From contig JALEVQ010000070.1 of assembly GCA_022788205.1 (NCBI GenBank), forward strand, positions 1-51,874: a stretch of 51,874 nucleotides of DNA. Reading direction: 5' to 3'. Position numbers and translations under genes: made by a program. The DNA is from Robinsoniella sp. Its GTDB lineage: Bacteria > Bacillota > Clostridia > Lachnospirales > Lachnospiraceae. The notes beneath the pieces are model-generated. The model saw only the letters and a program-made list of their open reading frames with translations. It did not search any database and had not been told where the DNA came from. Numbering within the stretch: position 1 is the first letter of the stretch; every line of letters starts with the position of its first letter. Positions 8,157 to 16,373 of this stretch are shown piece after piece.

Positions 8157-8954
8157 TTATGAGCTTGTACTCTTATGATAATCTTCCTTACATTCCTCAA
8201 AAAATTCTTCTGTTGTCAGACTTTTTTGGCGCTCTCTCAACACATGTCCTTCTGATTTTGCGCAGATCTCTTCCTTCTTTTTCTTTAATTCTTCCCAGCA
8301 CTCCGCCGGCTCTCCCAGCTCCTCAAGGCGTTCTTTTCCCTCTTTTTCTTCCAGATAGAGAGGGAGCATCAAAAGATAACGCCTATAGACCTCCTTCGAC
8401 TGCAAAATCTGCCATGACTGCCACAGACAGTCTGCCGCCTCCTCAAACAGGAATAATTTTCCATAGGCGACTGCCATATTGTTGAGCACCGACGCATAAA
8501 ACTGAACCCCCAGTTTCCCGGGATTGCGCTCCTTTAAAATCTGGTAATATTCCTGGATCGCATTCATATACATCTCATATTCTACCAGATAATCTGCTTT
8601 GACCTTTCTTCGCATATCGGCAGGCTGAATCTCAATTTTCGATATTTCTTCCTGCATCTGCCGAAATTCACTGTGTGAGAGATATCCGATCTCCTTAAAA
8701 ATCGGGAGAATAAAATCACCAATGCTGCCACCCCGGTCAAGCTGATCATAGAGGCGGCGACACAGCTTCTCCAGCCCCAGCTCATCCTTGATCCAGTTGC
8801 ACAGCTTCTCATTGACCATCGTCTGATCAATCAGGTAAATATTATTCTGAAGGTAGAAACACAGCTCTTCGATGGAATAAATATTTGTGCTGATACTCTC
8901 AATATAATAAGGATTTTTCGCCAGGCGCACCTGACACAGATGACATCCTTTCAT
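8157..8954 (-). CDS. Uncharacterised helical protein, third gene of the DUF5717 operon
   Basis: The product is 265 aa. ATG 8954 (MKGCHLCQVRLAKNPYY) has a GGGAGGGGAG SD and overlaps the upstream stop as ATGA, showing translational coupling. It begins with a C-x-x-C pair (CHLC) and the segment IESISTNIYSIEELCFYL, then is predicted mainly alpha-helical and charged. The stretch YASVLNNMAVAYGKLFLFEEAADCLWQSW looks like a TPR-type helical hairpin (about residues 165-195). There is no signal peptide or membrane segment, so it is likely cytosolic. I do not recognise a named family. Its partners are a degenerate Hsp70-fold protein and a giant repeat protein, which suggests one complex. Confidence 0.8.
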   Translation of the reverse strand: MKGCHLCQVRLAKNPYYIESISTNIYSIEELCFYLQNNIYLIDQTMVNEKLCNWIKDELGLEKLCRRLYDQLDRGGSIGDFILPIFKEIGYLSHSEFRQMQEEISKIEIQPADMRRKVKADYLVEYEMYMNAIQEYYQILKERNPGKLGVQFYASVLNNMAVAYGKLFLFEEAADCLWQSWQILQSKEVYRRYLLMLPLYLEEKEGKERLEELGEPAECWEELKKKKEEICAKSEGHVLRERQKSLTTEEFFEECKEDYHKSTSS

Positions 8955-10249
8955 GCTTTCTCCCCTCCCTTCAAATCTATGATCTTCTCCCACGCCTTTC
9001 CGCTCGAGCGATACAGTCCGCCAAATCCCTGATCCTCCAGTCGTACCTGATACAGATGCGTATCCAGAAAACGCACGGTCATGCGCAGTCTCACCGTCCT
9101 GTTTGGTCGATTCTTAATCGGCTCGATGGCAATCGTGTCTTCTCTCATTTCTCCTGTCGTCATCTCCTTCGCAGTGATCGTCACCTCATTTGTCTCGTCT
9201 AAGATAAATTCACACTCATGGTACGCTTCATACCAGTTTGATCCGGCTACAATCACAGGATAATACGACTCTTTTCCTCGGATGATCATATTCATGCCGA
9301 TGTTAAAGTGAATCATATCGGGACTGTCATACAGAAATCCATCGACAATTTTCTCTCCCACTCTCTGCATCGCTCCGTAGCATGCACCTTTCGTGTAGAG
9401 ATTTCTCCCGACAAATCCGTGACGCCTCCTGCTGCACAAAGCCTTGACACACGGCTTGATCCATTCTTCCAAAAATTCATCGCCTACAAGATACACCGAA
9501 GAATACGCTACATTTTTCCACAAAGTCTCAGCGAGATCCAGGAATCTGCGTCCTCTCTCTTCATCCCAGTTGCTCTCCCCGACACGTCTTTTCAGCCTCT
9601 CATCCAGCGTCAGAAATCCCTTTTTTTCAATGTGGACGATGGCAGGTTTCGTCTGATAATCGGCATAGAAATCATATGCCACAATCGTATCTTTCTCATA
9701 TTCAAACAGTGCCACATGATACGTCCAGAGCGACTTTTTCTGGTTCAGCATGAAATAGAAAAAACTTTCCATGTGATCTTGAAGAAAAATATTATTCTTT
9801 GAAATTCCAAGGCTGGTCAGTGCTTTTTTCAGTGTCCCTATAAAAGGCTCCCGCATCTGAGGCATCGTCACCATGATGCTGATTTGCTCCCTTTTTCCCG
9901 TCCCGGAGAGCAATCCCAGACATCCTTCCATAAAGGCAGCGATCAATTCTACCGTCGGGATACTCTCTTTCTCCAGCTCAATCGGCTGCTGCAGATCCAT
10001 CAGCCTCACAAGCTCTCCAAAGAAATATCCATCCGCATTTTCCTGCTTTAACTTCAGTGCGTCCGTGCCAAAATACCACTCTGTCTCTCCCTTCATCCGA
10101 AACAGGCAGGTCGGAATCAAGTATTTTTCACTTTCCGGCACCGTGCTGACAGTGATGGGTTCTTCACTGCTGCGATTGTAAAAGGTAATCTGTGAATATT
10201 CATTTCCCAGGTCAAACCCTACAATCGTTCTGTACTGTTCTCTTATCAC
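8951..10249 (-). CDS. Hsp70/actin-fold protein, DUF5716-like
   Basis: The product is 432 aa with GTG start 10249 preceded by GGGGGAG. The first strand-loop (IVGFDLGNEYSQITFYN) matches the phosphate-1 loop of ASKHA ATPases (Hsp70, actin, sugar kinases). A late segment SVYLVGDEFLEEWIKP followed by KGACYGAM matches the adenosine-site region. The expected second phosphate loop (DLGGGT-like) is replaced by VALFEYEKDTIVAYDF, so nucleotide hydrolysis may be lost. The C-terminal 130 residues look beta-rich, like a substrate domain. I believe this corresponds to Pfam DUF5716, known mainly in Lachnospiraceae, but that name is from memory. It starts 12 bp after the DUF5717 gene. Confidence 0.8.
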   Translation of the reverse strand: MIREQYRTIVGFDLGNEYSQITFYNRSSEEPITVSTVPESEKYLIPTCLFRMKGETEWYFGTDALKLKQENADGYFFGELVRLMDLQQPIELEKESIPTVELIAAFMEGCLGLLSGTGKREQISIMVTMPQMREPFIGTLKKALTSLGISKNNIFLQDHMESFFYFMLNQKKSLWTYHVALFEYEKDTIVAYDFYADYQTKPAIVHIEKKGFLTLDERLKRRVGESNWDEERGRRFLDLAETLWKNVAYSSVYLVGDEFLEEWIKPCVKALCSRRRHGFVGRNLYTKGACYGAMQRVGEKIVDGFLYDSPDMIHFNIGMNMIIRGKESYYPVIVAGSNWYEAYHECEFILDETNEVTITAKEMTTGEMREDTIAIEPIKNRPNRTVRLRMTVRFLDTHLYQVRLEDQGFGGLYRSSGKAWEKIIDLKGGEKA

Positions 10250-10261
10250 ATCAAACTCCCC

Positions 10262-13200
10262 CTATATCATTTTTAAGACTTCATCCACAAACGTCTGCTG
10301 CCTGATATACAGATCAATTGTCTGTGCAAGTTGCCCCTGCTCACCTTTCTCTAAATGTTTTGCCATGCGGTTCAGCAGTTCATACTTACTGTTCTGGTCT
10401 CGCTCTTCTTTCTTGTATTCCATGACGGAAACTTTACTCTTTTTGATCTCTCCGTCGCATTCTTCCACAATATAATAGGTCAGCTTCTCTCCGTAAAACA
10501 GAGTAAACTCCTTGCTGAAAATTCCCTCATACATATCGAGCATCGGCTCTCTGCGGCATACCTGCTCTTTTTTCTTGTTGTCATTCACATAGTAATACAG
10601 CGTCACGCTCGCTCTCGGATTCGTTCGGTACTCGATAAATACCTTATCCTGAAGCTGATATGGTCTGGTGTATGCGTCCGGGAATTCCTGGAAAAATCGG
10701 AAACGCATTCCCCGGTGAGCATATTTTTCTAAAAGGATACTGACCAAAATCTCCTGCTGTTCTGACAGAATCGTTTGTCTTGACAACTCAGCATAGTGGC
10801 GCAGCAGAGCAAGTTCACACACTTCCTCTGTCTCAAGCCCCAACTGCTGCTGTTTCTCCAGTTTGTCAAAAATAATCTGACCGACCTCTTTCTCTTTCAC
10901 AAAATAATCGTAGGAGCGCAGAACCAGATAAGCATGGCAGAGCTTCCGGTCTCCCATCCCTTTGCTGTAACTTTCATAGATTTCTTCGCTGCCCTCCACG
11001 CCGCTTCTTGTGAAGACAATCATCTCTAAAATTTTTTCTTCGATCTGGAATCCGTCCAGATCAAAATCCCTGCTCGCCTTCCAGACTTTCTTCATCGCCT
11101 TGATCGGTCCATCATAATAGAAAATCAAATATGTCAAAATATGTTTGTCATATTTTTTGTTCTGAAAACAGTACTCGCAGAAAGGAAGCAGCATCTTGTT
11201 TTCACTGTACTCACATAATACCACCATATTGCTGCACAGCTTTGTCATCTTCCCCAGCTCTATCTCTTCGTACCCGTAAGTACAGATCAAGTCAAATGCC
11301 TCCCGATAAAAGCTATGATCAATCAAAAGTTCCAGAAGCTCCTTTTTGTCAGCGCGCAGAAAGATCTCATAGTTCATATTTTTGAGATATTCACTGATCC
11401 CCTGATCAAACGGATGCGCTGTGTAGAAATCCAGTATCTCTTTTCTCAGCGCCATGCGGTATTCCTCTCGGATCTCCGGGACTTCCACCAGTCTCTGCAC
11501 CTCTGTGATGGACTCGGGCAATACGCCAGTCTTTCTCACCCGCTCACATTCCCACAAAAGCATTCCCGGATAATCCGGCGCCAATTCTTTGACCCACTCC
11601 ATAAACTGATCACTGCTCAGAAGCTTATCCAGTTCATATAGGGACGATGAGGCATACCTGTTTCCTTCACTGTCCACAAACACGATCGAATAATCCTCCG
11701 TGTAAAGCTGTATCTGTGCCTTTCCCTGGATAATCGGAACAATACTCTCCTCCCTGAGCTGTCTGTGAATCACAATCGCTGATGTAAATTCTGGTATATG
11801 GCAAGTCAGTTCATACGTAAACAAGGATCGTCCCAGCCCCTCGGCAAGCCGCTTGTTCAACAGATTCTTCGTCAGAAATCTCTTGTAGAGCATGGCAAGA
11901 TTCTGATTGATTCTTCCAAACGCCAACTGATCCAGCATAAATTTCTCAATCGACGGGCGATAACTGCGGTAGCTCTGCGGATCTTCCTCCCGGTTCTGTA
12001 CAACGCTCGCATAGACAAACGCTTTCTTTTGGTAATTCAATGTATTGTTATAGGCAAAATACATGCGGATAATCTGCGGCAGTTTCTTCGCACTGTTCTC
12101 GCTCATCGACTCGACATACGCTTCATACAAGCCTGCCACTCTCAAATCCTCCTCCACACCTTTGGCGTACCAGATAAACGCCTCCTGGTCTGTCTTCTGC
12201 CCTTTCAGAAGCAGCTCGCAGATACTCCGGACAAGCTGCTGCGATGGGAATTGTTCATAGCATTCTTTCAGCACCGCAAAAGTCATCTCATCGTATTCCT
12301 TGCAGCGAAGCGCCAAATCTGCGATCTGCTGCACGACTTCCTTTGTCAGAAGATTTTCCTTGCACGCAAATTTCAGGACACTGATGGTAAATTCATCAAG
12401 GCGCTTAATCAGGACAGGTTCTCTCTCAAAAAGCTGATAGACTTCCAGGAACAGAATCCGACTGCGGCATCCTGATACATATTTCTCGCGCACGGCATCA
12501 ATCTTCTGCTGCGGATAGTTTAAATATTTTTCCTGGAGATGGAGCAAAATCCACTGCAGCTTCCAGCTCTCCCGATTCTGCATGGCAAGCCCTACAATCT
12601 CATCTTCAATCACATCCACATATTTTCTCTCATTCTGATAAAAGGTAGTTAAATACAGATAATATCCGCGCACTTCCGGGTTGTCGAGACTTCTTTTTCT
12701 GTTCTCCACCGCCTCGAGCACGTTGTGCGCCTCCAGAAATTTGCCCAGCGTGAAATAAATTTGAGCCTGAAACAGCTCCAAAATAGGATGGTTCCCGCCG
12801 AATTCCTGGTATTCCTTTAATGCTTCGAGCGACTGGATCTGCCACTCCTCCACAGAGATCTGTCTTGTCTGAAGGCTGATATATAGAGAGACAAGGTGCT
12901 CAATCTGTCTCTGTGTCTTGAGAACTTTTCTCTCTCTGTCTTTTGTCCCTTTTTTTGTCACAACCATCTCATAGCGCAGCTCCTGATTGGAAGTCTGAAT
13001 CCGAATACTTCCATAATTCCGCCCTGCATGAAGTTTTTCCTGCTCGATAATAAAATCCAGCTGGTAAGAATTCCCGATAAACTCATCCGTCGTCACCATG
13101 TTTCGCTCCAGTCGGATAAAATCTGCGTCCACGATGAAGTCCAGCCTCTGAAATCCCCACTGATTTTTGACGATCAAAATACTTTCCTTGATGGAATCCT

Positions 13201-13816
13201 CAAGTTCTTCAAACGTTCCATGCGGCTCTCTGATGCGGAGGAAAATCGGATCTTTTTTCTTGCACGCAACCAAAAATTCTTCCATCGATCGGTAACTGAC
13301 GGAGATCTCACGCACTCCCTCATACAAAGTCAAATATTCTGGTGCATCCTGCTCGAGCATCCTCGGAAAATCAGATTTAATAAAAAACAAATATGCCTTC
13401 TGAAAGTCTTGTCTTGCCATCTTTGCAAATGCCTCAAGACTTTTTGTGTATTCTGCCCGTTCTTTGTCCTGAGACTCTAAAATCTCCACACGATACGGCA
13501 ATTCCCACTCTCCGATCTCCGAACAAACCGTAAAAAATCCCTCCAGCGCTTCCCCGTCTCTCATCCCTGTGGTATCTGCCTCGTACGTGACAAAGACACT
13601 TCTCGCATAAAAATCCGGCGGATCACACGCCATCCGCGCGCTGGAAGAATAGATCAGTCCTCTGATTTTTCTGTCTGCTGTATTCTCTATCACAAAACTT
13701 CCCTTTACACGTTTTCCAGCCACCGCTTTGATCTCCAGTCTCTCCTCGGAGAAAATCAGCTTTGGCATTTCATATTCAAATTTTTCACTGCGTAACTGGT
13801 CCATTTTTCTCTTCAA
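10262..13816 (-). CDS. Giant beta-domain plus helical-repeat protein, DUF5717-like
   Basis: The product is 1184 aa using TTG 13816, which has AGGTG about 7 nt upstream; ATG 13804 is the alternative. The open frame runs up to 13912 but its first codons lie in the nrdR terminator, so that start is rejected. Domains by eye: an Ig-like beta domain (about 5-125, with KGSFVIENTADRKIRG and a G-E-W-E-L-P-Y-R-V end), a second beta domain (about 170-295), a very long alpha-helical repeat region (about 310-1020, TPR-like pairs such as FTLGKFLEAHNVLEAV), and a C-terminal beta domain (about 1040-1130, FIEYRTNPRASVTLYYYVND). No signal peptide or membrane segment. It looks like a scaffold. The family name DUF5717 is from memory. 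Confidence 0.82.
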   Translation of the reverse strand: MKRKMDQLRSEKFEYEMPKLIFSEERLEIKAVAGKRVKGSFVIENTADRKIRGLIYSSSARMACDPPDFYARSVFVTYEADTTGMRDGEALEGFFTVCSEIGEWELPYRVEILESQDKERAEYTKSLEAFAKMARQDFQKAYLFFIKSDFPRMLEQDAPEYLTLYEGVREISVSYRSMEEFLVACKKKDPIFLRIREPHGTFEELEDSIKESILIVKNQWGFQRLDFIVDADFIRLERNMVTTDEFIGNSYQLDFIIEQEKLHAGRNYGSIRIQTSNQELRYEMVVTKKGTKDRERKVLKTQRQIEHLVSLYISLQTRQISVEEWQIQSLEALKEYQEFGGNHPILELFQAQIYFTLGKFLEAHNVLEAVENRKRSLDNPEVRGYYLYLTTFYQNERKYVDVIEDEIVGLAMQNRESWKLQWILLHLQEKYLNYPQQKIDAVREKYVSGCRSRILFLEVYQLFEREPVLIKRLDEFTISVLKFACKENLLTKEVVQQIADLALRCKEYDEMTFAVLKECYEQFPSQQLVRSICELLLKGQKTDQEAFIWYAKGVEEDLRVAGLYEAYVESMSENSAKKLPQIIRMYFAYNNTLNYQKKAFVYASVVQNREEDPQSYRSYRPSIEKFMLDQLAFGRINQNLAMLYKRFLTKNLLNKRLAEGLGRSLFTYELTCHIPEFTSAIVIHRQLREESIVPIIQGKAQIQLYTEDYSIVFVDSEGNRYASSSLYELDKLLSSDQFMEWVKELAPDYPGMLLWECERVRKTGVLPESITEVQRLVEVPEIREEYRMALRKEILDFYTAHPFDQGISEYLKNMNYEIFLRADKKELLELLIDHSFYREAFDLICTYGYEEIELGKMTKLCSNMVVLCEYSENKMLLPFCEYCFQNKKYDKHILTYLIFYYDGPIKAMKKVWKASRDFDLDGFQIEEKILEMIVFTRSGVEGSEEIYESYSKGMGDRKLCHAYLVLRSYDYFVKEKEVGQIIFDKLEKQQQLGLETEEVCELALLRHYAELSRQTILSEQQEILVSILLEKYAHRGMRFRFFQEFPDAYTRPYQLQDKVFIEYRTNPRASVTLYYYVNDNKKKEQVCRREPMLDMYEGIFSKEFTLFYGEKLTYYIVEECDGEIKKSKVSVMEYKKEERDQNSKYELLNRMAKHLEKGEQGQLAQTIDLYIRQQTFVDEVLKMI

Positions 13817-13868
13817 ATTGTTCACCTGCACTTTTTCTACTATTTTTCTACTATTTTCGACTAGTCTG

Positions 13869-13874
13869 AGTATA
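13869..13874 (-). promoter_or_regulatory. Extended -10 promoter candidate for the DUF5717 operon
   Basis: TGATATACT on the minus strand is an extended -10 (TATACT at 13869-13874). The -35 region (TTTCCC, 17 bp upstream) is poor and falls inside the nrdR terminator. The leader carries the direct repeat AATAGTAGAAAA twice. Confidence 0.45.
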
Positions 13875-13880
13875 TCATAG

Positions 13881-13909
13881 AAAAGCGGTCGGGGAAACCC
13901 TCGACCGCT
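13881..13909 (-). terminator. Rho-independent terminator after nrdR
   Basis: Perfect 8-bp arms AGCGGTCG and CGACCGCT (13884-13891, 13902-13909) are followed by a short T run on the minus strand. It begins four bases after the nrdR stop codon. Confidence 0.75.
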
Positions 13910-13912
13910 CAT

Positions 13913-14362
13913 TCATTCTAAAATTTTCTTCAGCTCATCCATAAACGTATTGACGTCCTTGAACTCTCGATACACGGATGCAAACCTGACATAGGCTACG
14001 GCATCCAACTCTTTTAGCTTATCCATCACAAGCTCGCCGATCACATTACTCTCGATCTCGCGCTCTTCCCGGTTGAAGATCTCTGTCTCGATCTCATCGA
14101 TCGCCTGGTTGATCAACTCCACAGAAATCGCTCTCTTATAACAAGCTCTGAGCACTCCAGCTTCAATCTTTGACCGATCATATTGTTCTCTCGTGGAATC
14201 CTTCTTGATCACAATCAGAGGAATGGTCTCCACCTTCTCATAAGTGGTAAATCGCCTCCCACACTCATCACAGAGGCGTCTCCGGCGAATAGACTGACCA
14301 TCATCTGCCGGTCTGGAATCGACCACGCGTGTATTGTCGTGACTGCAAAATGGGCATTTCAT
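13913..14362 (-). CDS. nrdR: Ribonucleotide reductase transcriptional repressor NrdR
   Basis: NrdR represses ribonucleotide reductase genes by sensing ATP/dATP. The 149-aa protein has the N-terminal zinc ribbon CPFC (residues 3-6) with CDEC, the basic stretch RRRRLCDECGRRFTTYE, and an ATP-cone from about residue 46 (VIKKDSTREQYDRSKIEAGVLRAC; only the start is diagnostic). ATG 14362 has a GGAGGG SD; the longer frame to 14491 would start upstream of the promoter. It has its own strong promoter and terminator, so it is a single-gene unit. NrdR boxes were not found nearby. Confidence 0.95.
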   Translation of the reverse strand: MKCPFCSHDNTRVVDSRPADDGQSIRRRRLCDECGRRFTTYEKVETIPLIVIKKDSTREQYDRSKIEAGVLRACYKRAISVELINQAIDEIETEIFNREEREIESNVIGELVMDKLKELDAVAYVRFASVYREFKDVNTFMDELKKILE

Positions 14363-14452
14363 ATCTTTCCCTCCTTGGCAGGCTTCTCTTATAAAGTATT
14401 TTCTCCCTAAGTGGACAGACTGCTTATCTATATTTTGTCTCTCTTTAGTCTG

Positions 14453-14481
14453 AGTATAACGAATTCGACAATTACTGTCAA
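14453..14481 (-). promoter_or_regulatory. Strong sigma-A promoter of nrdR
   Basis: Consensus TTGACA (14476-14481), a 17-bp spacer and TATACT (14453-14458) on the minus strand, about 90 nt upstream of the start codon. Confidence 0.85.
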
Positions 14482-14572
14482 CTTTTTTCAAAAAGATTCA
14501 CCTTTTTTTCTAATCATCATAATATAATATAAAAAGTAACTATAGAAGCGGTTATGCCGCTGAGGAAAATCT

Positions 14573-14827
14573 ATGCGTATCTGTGATCTGCGTCAAAAAG
14601 AAGTCATCAATATTTGTACCTGCCGCTCTCTCGGCTGCGTGACCGATGTCGATATCAATCCGGAGACTGGCTGTATTGTGTGTCTGATTGTGCCGGGACC
14701 AGGCAGACTTTTCTCCGTGTTCGGGAGAGAATGCGAATTCATTATCCCATGGAAAGACATCGTCCAGATCGGGGAAGATATCATTCTCGTCAATGTCAAA
14801 GAGGAAGAAATCAAATCTCCGCATTAG
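14573..14827 (+). CDS. YlmC/YmxH-family PRC-barrel protein
   Basis: The 84-aa protein MRICDLRQKEVINI... is a single PRC-barrel domain of the YlmC/YmxH type found in spore formers. It has the family landmarks at the start (L-R-x-K-E-V-I-N-I), G-x-V-x-D-V-D-I near residue 22 and I-x-W-x-D-I-V-x-I-G-x-D-I-I-L-V near the end. A GAGGA SD lies 7 nt before ATG 14573. It faces sigG tail to tail, with 31 bp between stop codons, while in many clostridia the homologue is co-oriented with sigG. The exact biochemical role is not known. The upstream region is very AT rich; I did not settle on a promoter. Confidence 0.85.
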   Translation: MRICDLRQKEVINICTCRSLGCVTDVDINPETGCIVCLIVPGPGRLFSVFGRECEFIIPWKDIVQIGEDIILVNVKEEEIKSPH

Positions 14828-14858
14828 TACACTTTCCGCCTCTTTTTCCCCTTTTCCA

Positions 14859-15635
14859 TTATCCGAGATAATTGCGCATATTTTTCAGAGCGCTTTTCTC
14901 GAGGCGGCTGACTTGTGCCTGTGAAATTCCGATCTCCTGCGCAACTTCCATCTGTGTCTTGCCTTCATAAAAACGGAGTTCCACAATATACCTCTCTCTC
15001 TCTCCCAACTGTTTCATCGCCTCTTTGATGGACAGATCCTCGATCCAATTTTCTTCTCGATTCTTTTTATCACTGATCTGATCCATCACATACAGGGTAT
15101 CTCCTCCTTCCGTATAGACTGGATCGTACAGACTGACAGGATTCTGGATGGCATCCATCGCCATGACAATATCCTCCTTTGGGATCCCGATTTCTTCTGA
15201 GAGTTCTGAGATCGTAGGTTCTTTCAGATTCTTTTTCATATACATTTCTCTGGCGTAGATCGTCTTGTATGCCGTATCGCGCAGAGATCTCGATACCCGG
15301 ATACTATTATTGTCCCTTAAGTAGCGCCGTATCTCCCCGATAATCATCGGGACTGCATACGTTGAAAATTTTACGTTGAGAGAAGTGTCAAAGTTGTCGA
15401 TCGCCTTGATCAGACCGATACAGCCGATTTGAAACAAGTCGTCTACATTCTCATTGCTCGCCGAAAATCTCTTTATCACACTTAAGACAAGCCTCAGATT
15501 TCCTTTGATAAACTGTTCTCTCGCCTCCTCATCTCCCTGCTCGATCCTGCGAAACAGTTCCTCTTTCTCCTCATGATTTAAAATGGGGAGTTTTGCTGTG
15601 TTGACTCCGCAAATCTCGACTTTGTTCAATGCCAT
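14859..15635 (-). CDS. sigG: RNA polymerase sporulation sigma factor SigG
   Basis: SigG directs late transcription in the forespore. The 258-aa protein begins with KVEICGVNTAKLPIL, the conserved N-terminus that distinguishes SigG from SigF. Region 2 has LRLVLSVIKRFSASNENVDDLFQIGCIGLIKAI (parts diagnostic: NENVDDLFQIG) and FSTYAVPMIIGEIRRYLRD; region 4 ends in VAQEIGISQAQVSRLEKSAL. The SD AGGAGG precedes ATG 15635. In most relatives sigG follows sigE directly; here about 0.8 kb with two small genes and a long hairpin separates them. A perfect 15-bp palindrome lies 49-63 bp upstream of the start. Confidence 0.96.
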   Translation of the reverse strand: MALNKVEICGVNTAKLPILNHEEKEELFRRIEQGDEEAREQFIKGNLRLVLSVIKRFSASNENVDDLFQIGCIGLIKAIDNFDTSLNVKFSTYAVPMIIGEIRRYLRDNNSIRVSRSLRDTAYKTIYAREMYMKKNLKEPTISELSEEIGIPKEDIVMAMDAIQNPVSLYDPVYTEGGDTLYVMDQISDKKNREENWIEDLSIKEAMKQLGERERYIVELRFYEGKTQMEVAQEIGISQAQVSRLEKSALKNMRNYLG

Positions 15636-15683
15636 TGCAAGAATCCTCCTATCTCGTCTTACAGAAACTTTTTCTAAAATTTT

Positions 15684-15698
15684 TTGTGACGGTCACAA
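15684..15698. promoter_or_regulatory. 15-bp palindrome upstream of sigG (candidate operator)
   Basis: TTGTGAC-G-GTCACAA has perfect 7-bp arms. It resembles a compact CRP/FNR-like half-site pair (TGTGA/TCACA) but with a 3-bp rather than 6-bp centre. It lies between the 53-aa gene's terminator and sigG. I could not identify a convincing SigF or SigG promoter here. Confidence 0.4.
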
Positions 15699-15761
15699 CC
15701 GTTTTGAACGTTTAGTAGAATGATTCTCACAATCGAGATTAAATATACGATTTTGAAAAAA

Positions 15762-15802
15762 ATATAAAAAATAAAAGCCCTTGACAGCTTTCATCAAGGG
15801 CT
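15762..15802 (-). terminator. Rho-independent terminator after the 53-aa gene
   Basis: Perfect 9-bp arms AGCCCTTGA and TCAAGGGCT (15776-15784, 15794-15802) with a T-rich tail on the minus strand at 15762-15776. The stem overlaps the last base of the stop codon region of the small gene. Confidence 0.8.
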
Positions 15803-15963
15803 TAACATTGTTCCTCTGTTTCTTCGATTTTGATTTGATATTTTGTTCCATCACTAAACTGAATGAAAATCGCTTCCTCCCGCAGGGCAAGTGTCACGAC
15901 TTTGTCGTTTTCCTCCCTGTTCAGTGCCTCGAACACGGCACGATATATCATTTCTTTTTTCAT
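15802..15963 (-). CDS. 53-aa hypothetical protein between sigG and sigE
   Basis: This ORF is short but well supported: ATG 15961-15963 has an AGGAGG SD, the frame is open for 53 codons (MKKEMIYRAVFEALNREEND at the start, IFIQFSDGTKYQIKIEETEE near the end), a promoter lies at 15984-16012 and a terminator follows directly. The protein is acidic and predicted alpha helix then beta hairpin, with no signal peptide. It is divergent from an XRE regulator, with about 95 bp between the start codons. I do not recognise a family. Possible roles include a target or partner of that regulator. Confidence 0.7.
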   Translation of the reverse strand: MKKEMIYRAVFEALNREENDKVVTLALREEAIFIQFSDGTKYQIKIEETEEQC

Positions 15964-15983
15964 ATTGTCCCTCCTCTGCAATT

Positions 15984-16012
15984 ATTTTAGCCCATTTTGT
16001 TCTAGAATGCAA
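15984..16012 (-). promoter_or_regulatory. Promoter of the 53-aa gene with internal palindrome
   Basis: TTGCAT (16007-16012), a 17-bp spacer and TAAAAT (15984-15989) on the minus strand. The 8-bp palindrome TTCTAGAA (16000-16007) lies in the spacer next to the -35, a good place for the divergent XRE protein to bind. Confidence 0.6.
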
Positions 16013-16031
16013 TAGCTCAAATTTTCTGACA

Positions 16032-16037
16032 TATAAT
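16032..16037 (+). promoter_or_regulatory. Candidate -10 element for the XRE gene
   Basis: TATAAT on the plus strand about 22 bp upstream of ATG 16059. The -35 region (TGCAAT, spacer 18-19) is weak, so this half of the divergent promoter pair is uncertain. Confidence 0.4.
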
Positions 16038-16058
16038 CTGTAGTATGGAGGAACTACT

Positions 16059-16262
16059 ATGAGATATGAACGCATTCAGAACTTACGCGAAGACTCCGAC
16101 CTGACTCAAAAAGAAATCAGTGCATATCTTAAAATCAGTCAGCGTACCTATTCACACTATGAAAATGGCACAAGAAATATTCCTGTCGAGATGCTGTCGC
16201 GCCTCGCAACTTACTATGGAACAACGATAGATTATCTCGTTGGGAGAACCGACAAAAGATAA
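16059..16262 (+). CDS. XRE-family (Cro/C1-type) DNA-binding regulator
   Basis: The 67-aa protein is a single HTH_3 domain: LREDSDLTQKEISAYLKISQ is helix-turn-helix 2-3, followed by YSHYENGTRNIPVEMLSRLA and YYGTTIDYLVGRTD. Ending right after the HTH makes it one of the minimal phage-repressor-like regulators. A GGAGGAA SD precedes ATG 16059. It is divergent from the 53-aa gene and lies in an insertion between sigE and sigG, so autoregulation and control of the 53-aa gene is the simplest reading. The target is otherwise unknown. Confidence 0.9.
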   Translation: MRYERIQNLREDSDLTQKEISAYLKISQRTYSHYENGTRNIPVEMLSRLATYYGTTIDYLVGRTDKR

Positions 16263-16373
16263 CGCTTCTGCTGAACACGATCCAGAGAAGAATTCATGAG
16301 ACAGATGGGGTTGACGCAAAAAAAATCGGGTAAGACGAACGAAACTATTGGGAAGGCAAATTGTTAAAACAGG
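16263..16373. other. Gene-poor stretch preceding the long inverted repeat
   Basis: No gene with an SD was found. Short open frames exist on both strands but overlap either the XRE gene or the hairpin. It may be part of the same small inserted element as the inverted repeat. Confidence 0.4.

Noticed and set aside
13817-13912. N-terminal extension of the DUF5717-like protein to 13912
   Set aside because: These codons lie in the nrdR terminator and across the likely promoter; TTG 13816 has an SD.
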